Positions 57,801-64,000 of a stretch of 64,000 bases of DNA are shown here, piece after piece. The notes beneath the pieces are model-generated. The model did not search any database. It saw only the letters and a program-made list of their open reading frames with translations, and was not told the DNA's origin. Source of the DNA: Boesenbergia rotunda (Eukaryota > Streptophyta > Magnoliopsida > Zingiberales > Zingiberaceae). Numbering within the stretch: position 1 is the stretch's first letter; every line of letters begins with the position of its first letter. The translations under genes were made by a program, and so were the position numbers. Where the stretch lies: positions 248,001 to 312,000 of the forward strand of contig JAGFNQ010000878.1 of the NCBI GenBank assembly GCA_024364735.1, in the 5' to 3' direction.

Positions 57801-60132
57801 AACCCATCTTGAACGCACAAGTTCAAGATATGTGCACAACAACGAACATGAAATAAATTTCCTTGGCATGCCAATGTTCTAGATCTTCGAATCGTGTCTT
57901 TCATGTACCGAATAGCCAAATCATTACTTGAAGCATTATCAACTGTAATTGTGAAAACCTTGTTTTCAATGCCCCACTCTTTCATGCACTTGAAAATGGC
58001 ATCAGAAATTTGAAGACCTCCCCTTGGTGGTGGAATGTTAATAAAACTTAAAACCCTCTTTTGTAAATTCCAACAAGAATCAATCCAATGGCCAGTGACA
58101 ACCATGTATTCAATTTTTTGAGTCTTGGACTTCCAACAATCTGTTGTCAAACTTATTTTATCAACACACTCTAGACTTTTCTTCAACCTCTTTTTCTCAA
58201 CTTCATAAATTTTCATACAATCTGCTTTGCATGTCGTCCTGCTAATTTTTTGCCATTCTGGCATTCCACGTCTCATCATTAAATTGAACCCCTCTTCATC
58301 AAGAATGGTGAATGGATGTTCGTGCATCATAATCCAATGAGCAGCAGCCTCCCTCATTTGTTCCATGTCAAATTTTCCAGAATGTAACGGAGGAATAGAT
58401 GGTGAAGCTGAATCAGTGGGCAAAAAATTCAACTTTGTTTGTTGTTCAGCTGCTCGCATATGAATTTTCCTCTTGACACAATTTGATCTATGTCTTAAAA
58501 GACTTGATGTGGCTCCTGATTTACATACTGTAAAAAGAGATTGACAGTGTTTGCATTTAGCTTTCTTTGATCCATCCACTATGTCAAAATCATTCCAAAC
58601 TTCTGAACTTTTTTTCCTTTTCTTTATTTGGAACTCCTCTTCCTTTTTTTCTTCAGCATTTTCTTGTGCTTCTTGACTAGTTGTGCCAATTTCCTTGTTG
58701 ATCTCAAGATTAACCTCATTATTTTCAGCAACGGCACTGTTTACCGTGGTTGGAATAGATGACTCTTCTAGCGATAGCGACATAACTGATCAAAAGATAA
58801 TAAATTATAAAATGCTCAAACAATAATTAGAAGAGCATGCCATGGCTGAAAAAAGCTCAAAGAATAAATTCTAAAGAAGATAAACAAAGAAAACCTATTT
58901 TTCTTATAATTCAATATAAGAAGACTGGAAGCAACAGTATAATTCATTATAAGAACACTAAAGGCAATATAAAGTTTATTAAGAAGGCCTATAAAATTAT
59001 AGGATAAATTCACAAAACATTGGAAGCAGCAATGGAATCTAGCAAATTTAGCCCCATGGGTTCTCAATGATTGACCTCCTAAGTCCTGACTCCTAACTGA
59101 ATATCAGGCATTTTAACCTGATTGTAGTGGAGAAAAAAATCTTTTCAATCAACATACTATAAAGAATTAACATACAAACGATTATGATTCTTTTTCACTA
59201 TGTTTGTTTGGAACATGAGCGTAAAATAAACCTTTCTCTTGTGAAAGAAAGGATTCCCCAGGTCAAAGTTGAAAGAATTTAATACAATCTAAATTCTAAA
59301 ACCTTTATATGTAAGATGAGAAACTACTGAAGAACTCTATAGCTAAAGTAAGATCAAGAAATTAAATTCACAAGAAAACAAACACGAAAGAGGAACAAAA
59401 CAAAGAGAAGCCTAAGAAGTTATTTGATAGTTTTCTCCCTTAACAATCATCAGCCATAAGACTTTCTTTTTTTTCCATTGAAAAAATAAACAAACACAAC
59501 ACAACGCTTAAAGTCTTGAACTACAATTCCAAAAAGGAACTTGTTCGCCTCTGCAAGCAACTTGTCCCAGAACCGAGAGAGTCTCAAGGAGGAGAAATTT
59601 TCGAGTTGGTGAGCAGACACGGAGATGAGTTAAGGCAGCCGACAGCGACACGAAGGAGTGTTTTTGAGGCAGCGAGCGAGACAAAGGCTTTTGAGTTTTG
59701 AAAGCTTGGGAAACGCGGGGAACGAGGGTTTTCCAGTGAAGGTCGAAGGTCGAAGCAAATCACGACATCACGTAGCGGCGGCAACGCTGCGAGAGGTAGG
59801 GTATTAGCCACTAGGGTTTTTGTTGTCTTGAGAGTCGAGGTCGAGATTTGAGTGAGTTGTTGAGTTTTAATTTTTTATTAATTGATCTACTAATCCTGAC
59901 CGTTCACTTCAGCATTCAGCTCAGCCCTTGGATTTATTGGATAGATCCCAGGCTTGGCTCGATATGGCTCGACGAGCCATCGAGCAAGCTTTGAATTGGC
60001 TCGGGCTCGGCTCGAATTGTAAACGAGCCAGCTCGAGCTCGGCTCGAGCTCGGTCAACTCCGAGCTCGAGTCGAGTTTTGACCGAGCGGCTCGCGAGCGG
60101 CTCACGAGCGGCTCGACTCATTTACACCCCTA
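54839..60132 (-). mobile_element. Full-length hAT transposon, copy 2 (5294 bp), intact transposase
   Basis: Opposite in orientation to copy 1 and nearly identical. The left end tagggctgcaaacgagtcga and the right end ...ctcatttacacccct form the terminal repeats. Perfect 8-bp duplications cggtcacc lie at 54831-54838 and 60133-60140. The single-base differences I noticed from copy 1 lie in short homopolymers (for example at 41850, 40034, 40230 and 40732 of copy 1), where copy 1 has the shorter run. Intact termini, intact transposase and perfect duplications make it a candidate active element. Confidence 0.95.
56608..58783 (-). CDS. hAT transposase (BED finger, intact), copy 2
   Basis: Minus-strand coding exon 58783-56735 and short last exon 56655-56608, joined over an intron with gtaagt donor and ctttttcag acceptor, give 698 residues; without splicing the frame ends after 685. 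A lysine-rich NLS-like stretch lies at about 54-58. A BED-type zinc finger uses C77, C80, H98 and C102. The catalytic-core acidic residues are probably D215 (TTDCW) and D282 (VDNASSND). The CKTRWNST motif follows, and the C-terminal hAT dimerisation region has SVASEATFSAG and the Ser-rich SSLSP block. hAT transposases cut and rejoin DNA through this DDE-type core and make 8-bp duplications, as seen here. An acceptor-like ttgatcag sits two bases before the ATG, so the leader is probably spliced. Copy 1 encodes the same protein with a frameshift. Confidence 0.93.
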
Positions 60133-60235
60133 CGGTCACCTGAGGTCAGGACATTCGGGGTCGGTCATCCGAGGTCGGGACGCTCGGGATCGGTCACCTG
60201 AGATCGGTCACCCAAGGTCGGCCCCTTAAAGTCTA
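60133..60235 (+). repeat. 29-bp minisatellite in the gypsy LTR, right part
   Basis: Two to three further units of the 54611-54838 array, with more variation (gacattcggggtcgg, gacgctcgggatcgg). It runs into unique LTR sequence near 60235. Confidence 0.78.
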
Positions 60236-60527
60236 TTGTCCGAGGCCAAGTATTCGTGATCACACGGGGACGGTTGAACGACTACGAGCCTCCCCTATCG
60301 TATGAGCCTTTCTTATCAAATATTAAGAAGATAATCTTCCCGGCATAATCATTGCCTGGCAAAGCCGCCAAGAGTTAAGGAGAGACAGAAGAGATATATT
60401 AGGCAGGGTGTCAGGTGGCTATGACAGTCTCACAGCATTAATGTGGCTGTCACTATCACCTTTTGTCAACTGATCCTTCATTAATGAGATTTGCCAGCCC
60501 TGACATAGCAGAGAGTCACCTCTCCCC

Positions 60528-60535
60528 TATATAAA
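60528..60535 (+). promoter_or_regulatory. Gypsy LTR TATA box
   Basis: tatataaa lies between a C-rich tct-cccc stretch and ccccccatatgg, about 160 bp before the LTR end, a usual place for the LTR core promoter. Confidence 0.6.
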
Positions 60536-60702
60536 CCCCCCATATGGCTTTGTGGAGGGGATCGCTGCCATTTTGCAACCACTCCACCATATTGAGAGCT
60601 CTATTTCGGTCCGACCTCCCAAACTATAGCAGACCGGGTCGGCTTGGTTAGACCGAGTCATTCGAGTGAGAACCGATCTTCGCTTGTCGACAGGATCAAA
60701 TT

Positions 60703-60719
60703 TGGCGCCGTCTGTGGGA
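60703..60719 (+). other. Primer-binding site of the gypsy element
   Basis: tggcgccgtctgtggga begins four bases after the LTR end. This motif is common in Tat-like plant elements and is usually assigned to tRNA-Arg priming. Confidence 0.8.
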
Positions 60720-60744
60720 AATCTCGCCTGATCGAAAGCCGAAG

Positions 60745-63133
60745 ATGAGTGAATCCAACCGGGTGACTGTTACTCTTTCACAGGAAGACTTGGATCTGCT
60801 AATAGAAGCTAGAGCCAGGAAATTGGCGGAGGCACGGCAAGCGGCCGCTCGACCCGCTCAGCCGGGCCCGGCCGAGCAGACTGCTCGGGTGGGCACCGAA
60901 GGAGGGGTTCGACAGGATGAGAGTCCTCACTTCCACCGGGCGCTGTTCGGCCCGGCTGAGGGAGCAGGGCAATCAGACCCTCACGAGGCTACATCCAGCC
61001 GTACTAGAGCTAACAAAGGGAAGGCTCCCCTTGTGCCGACCTCGGCGGAGCGTACAGGATTCCCCTTTTCCAACCAGATCCTGCAGGAGCCCTTGCCCAA
61101 GCATTTCAGACCCCCGTCCATCGCTGAATACGGGGGAGCCACGGATCCCGAAGAGCATCTAATGAAGTTCGAGAACGCTTCAATGCTGCATCAATATTCT
61201 GACGGAGTAAAGTGCCGAGCCTTCCTGACCACTCTGTCCGGGCCGGCCCAACGATGGTTCGATAGACTGCCGGAGGGATCTGTAAGAGAATTTTCTGACT
61301 TTAAAAGATTGTTCCTCTAACATTTCGCGAGCAGCAAGAGACACCACAAAACCAGCCTCAATCTTTTTACCCTGAAGCAGGGCTCCAAAGAGCCCCTCAA
61401 AGCATACATCAAAAGATTTAATCAAGTCGCATTGGATGTACCCACTGCCACGTCTGAGGTGCTGGTCAGTGCCTTTGCACAAGGCTTGCAGGAGGGCGAG
61501 TTCTTCAGATCCTTGATCCGAAAACCTCCGAAGGACTTCGAAGGTCTCCTAGGCAAAGCCAACAATACGTGGATGTAGAAGAAGCACAAGCCGCCAGGCG
61601 ACCGGAGGTCAGACCAGCACTCGAGGTCCCCCACCATCATCAGAGGAGTGCGCCTCCCGGAGGACCTCTCAGAAGTCCCAGAGCTATAGGACACCGACAA
61701 GGAATCGAAAGGGGAATAGTTCAACAAGTGGCCCAGGGTTGCTTCCCGTCCAGATGGCAGCCCTACTGCTCTTTTCATAACAGCCACACCCACGACCTTC
61801 AGGACTGCTGGCAGGCCGGCAGGGGTCGGGGTCGTGCTGGACGGGGCAGTCCGAGAGGAGCCTAACAGGGAGGCTGTCGAGGTCGAGGGAGAACAGCGCA
61901 GAACCAGTCGGAGGTCAATGCTCGATCGACCGCCCCCACAGCCAGACAACTGTTCCCGACCCCCACCTCTCCGGGGCGCGACAATGTTAATGAGGAACAG
62001 GCCAACCAGTAGAATGTGGTACACGGGGCCATTCACGTGATTTCCGGTGGCCCCACCTATGGAGATTCCAACAGAGCTCGGAAATCGCAAGTTAGGCGAC
62101 TCGATATCTACCAAGTGGGTTGCAGCTCTGCCCAAGCTCAGGGATCGCAAATCAGTTTCGGCCCTTCAGATCTACAAGGAGTAGAAGTCCCTCACGATGA
62201 CGCCCTGGTCATCACGGCGATCATAGCCAATTACCATATTCATAGAACCATTGTGGACACGGGAAGTTCGGTAAACATCTTGTACTTAAAAGCTTTTGAA
62301 CAATTGCAAATTGAAACTACTGAGCTCCAGCTCGTGGCCACACCTCTGTTTGGGTTCACGGGAAACGAAGTCCAGCCGTTGGGCCAGATCAAGTTGGCCA
62401 TCTCACTCGGTGAAGAGCCTTTAAGAAGGACTCGGTGGTCTACCTTCCTGATAGTGGACGCCCCCTCGGCCTACAACGCCATTCTGGGCGGACCGGTGCT
62501 GAACGAGTTCCGAGCCGTGGTGTCCACTTTCTACTTGAAAGTCAAATTCCCAGTGGGTGACCAAGTCGGAGAAGCTAAGGGAGACCAGAAAGTAGCAAGC
62601 CGATGCTACGTGGACGACGTCCGAGTGGAGGTTAGTAAGTCTTTCCGAGCAGCGCCAGCTAATTGCAACATGGTGCAATCCTCTCAGCCCTCTCCTTGGG
62701 CTGATTTGATAGAGGAAAAGGAAGAGGTCCAGCTCTTGCCCGACCAGGAAGAAACCAAAGTGAAGATAGCTCCCGGACTACCGCCCGACCTCAGACAGCA
62801 GCTGATAGAATGCCTGACGCAGAATCGAGATGTGTTTGCCTGGTCCCAACAAGATCTTAAAGGGGTCAAACCAGAGATAATGGAGCACAAGCTGCACGTG
62901 TACCCTGATGCCCGACCTGTCAAGCAGAAGAAAAGAGACTTCAGCCCTGAACAGAACAAGATCATTCAGGCCGAGGTGGAAAGACTGTTGGCAGCCGGGC
63001 ACGTCCGAGAAGTCCAATTCCCGGCCTGGCTGGCCAATGTGGTGCTGGTCTCCAAGCCGGGTGACAAGTGGAGGGTCTGTATCGACTTTAGGGACCTTAA
63101 TAAAGCTTGCCCCAAAGACTGCTACCCGCTCCC
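60745..63133 (+). pseudogene. Gypsy gag-protease-reverse transcriptase, broken
   Basis: Gag starts at 60745 (MSESNRVTVTLSQEDLDLLI). The capsid-like part has LMKFENASMLHQYSDGVKCR and GPAQRWFDRLPEGSV, then TAA at 61318-61320 where a Gln codon is expected; coding resumes with HFASSKRHHKTSLNLFTLKQ. A frame change near 61570, another stop after 61860 and a TAG near 62010 follow. The protease motif IVDTGSSVNILYL is near 62250. The reverse transcriptase N-terminal part (RDVFAWSQQDLKGV, VRPVK-like and LVSKPGDKWRVCIDFRDLNK) reaches CPKDCYPLP and is cut at 63133 by the next LTR. The YxDD box, RNase H and integrase lie outside the window or are lost. Confidence 0.88.
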
Positions 63134-64000
63134 TGACGAGCCCAAATTATACTGATTAATATTGTCACTGAAGTGTATGGGCTCATCAAATTTAAATATA
63201 AAAATGAAAGCTGGAAACCCTTTTACAATCAAAAGTATGAAAATGTAATATAGGGGCCACAGGTCGTATTTTTTCTCGGGGCTAGTTGACGTTGTGCGAT
63301 TCGTGCTTGTCTTTAGGTGTCGTTTGTGAATTTTGGGTTTCGAATGTAAATTGGGTTTGGTTTCAGATTAGAAATGGTAAAGCAAAGAAAAGAAAAGAAA
63401 ATTTTTGTTCAACTTCGGAAGTTACCATTCAAAAGCATTCTAATGATAAATAAGTAGTAACCATTCAATGCAAAGTTTTTAATCTCTACCCACTGCAGAA
63501 GCTGTGAACTGGCATGCATAAACTGACGATTGGAACTTGAATCGAGCAGAATGCTAAACGAGCTGAAATTAAATACTATAGTTTGCTAACAATTGTGTTG
63601 AACTTTGTACAAATCAGTGCTAGAATGTACTTGATACACAAACAGCATCTATAACCAAAATGCAGAAATGATAGCTGAAAGTGCAGTAAAAAGATTGCTA
63701 CGCAATTCACCTTGATAAGCTGAATACACAAGAGGAAACTAACACATAGTTTAAAGTGGACAAGCTGCAGTCTTAAGTATGTATTTGATTCATATCAGAA
63801 CTACAGCTGATGGCAAGCGAATGAATGTAAGGCAACCAAATCAAATGCAGATGTCAGAAACAATTGAAGGCAGAAATCCCAGATGCAGAGACACGAGTTC
63901 AGTAGCAATTCATTGATATACCAAAACTGATACTAAGAGATCAGGTTGATCAGTCCAGGTACGTAGCAGAAAGTTGGCACAAACAGAATTTGAAGACAGG
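63134..64000 (-). mobile_element. LTR of family 1, inverted, entering from the right edge
   Basis: From 63134 the plus strand reads tgacgagcccaaattatact and then atgggctcatc, aacccttttacaatc and gtcgttt-like blocks. This is the reverse complement of the end of the LTR at 2324-4872 (matching about 4620-4872), with moderate divergence further out. So this is the 3' end of a minus-oriented family 1 LTR whose start lies beyond the window. Its insertion truncates the gypsy reverse transcriptase at ...CYPLP. Confidence 0.82.

Larger units (their letters stand above)
54511..60698 (+). mobile_element. 5' LTR of the gypsy element, split by hAT
   Basis: Starts TGATCCGGGCG and ends GACAGGATCA, so the termini form the inverted pair TGATCC/GGATCA. 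Subtracting the hAT insert and one duplication leaves about 886 bp. A 29-bp minisatellite fills the part around the hAT insertion, and a TATA box lies near 60528. Confidence 0.8.
54511..63133 (+). mobile_element. Ty3/gypsy Tat-like retrotransposon, interrupted at both ends
   Basis: 5' LTR 54511-60698 (holding hAT copy 2), primer-binding site near 60703, gag from 60745, protease near 62250 and the first part of reverse transcriptase, which stops at 63133 where an unrelated LTR begins. Gene order gag-protease-reverse transcriptase and the tggcgccgtctgtggg primer site are typical of Tat-like Ty3/gypsy elements. Nonsense changes and frameshifts show that it is dead. Confidence 0.85.

Noticed and set aside
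61422..62150. 242-residue minus-strand frame opposite gag
   Set aside because: Antisense to gypsy gag, which has clear plus-strand homology features; a composition shadow.

Overview
The window is nuclear DNA of a flowering plant. It has GT-AG introns, an intact VIK-type ankyrin Raf-like kinase, a DUSP-type ubiquitin protease and dense, nested plant transposons. Copia elements with long SIRE-like LTRs, a Tat-like Ty3/gypsy element and Tourist-like MITEs fit a monocot, but that is weak inference; no rRNA, tRNA, organellar or bacterial gene was seen.

Layout. 1-4872: 3' part of a plus-strand LTR retrotransposon ending in a complete 2.5 kb LTR. 4873-6538: truncated minus-strand LTR of a second family (its complete relative is the solo LTR at 49613-52509). 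6539-6696: tail of a PIF/Harbinger-like transposase. 7847-22280: complete 11-exon VIK-like kinase gene (442 aa when spliced) whose large introns hold SINEs, a decayed hAT element and tandem repeats. 23154-23536: Mutator-type MITE. 23690-30696: decayed minus-strand SIRE-like Copia element. 30843-31200: CACTA-like terminus. 32312-39138: decayed plus-strand Copia element broken by a hAT-type MITE and a solo LTR. 39492-49506: UBP8-type ubiquitin protease gene, broken by a full-length hAT transposon inside an exon and by further lesions. 49613-52509: solo LTR with perfect 5-bp target duplication. 53268-54174: four exons of an unidentified coiled-coil gene on the minus strand. 54511-63133: Tat-like Ty3/gypsy element; its 5' LTR carries a second hAT copy, and its reverse transcriptase is cut by an inverted LTR of the same family as 2324-4872 (63134 to the window end).

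Of the host genes only VIK looks functional: ankyrin repeat, kinase lysine, HRDLK, DFG and APE motifs are present and every splice junction is in frame. The ubiquitin protease keeps its Cys and His boxes but has lost its N-terminal and last C-terminal exons, carries an in-frame TGA and is interrupted by hAT.

The most interesting feature is the pair of nearly identical hAT transposons (5293 and 5294 bp, opposite orientations, each with a perfect 8-bp target duplication). One encodes an intact transposase and the other a single-base frameshifted one. A 274-bp extra piece of the same hAT end lies next to a lone N at 39417, which suggests an assembly seam at the 5' side of the protease gene. No wholly new biological system was recognised; the value is in the nested insertion history, several insertions being dated relative to each other by target duplications.
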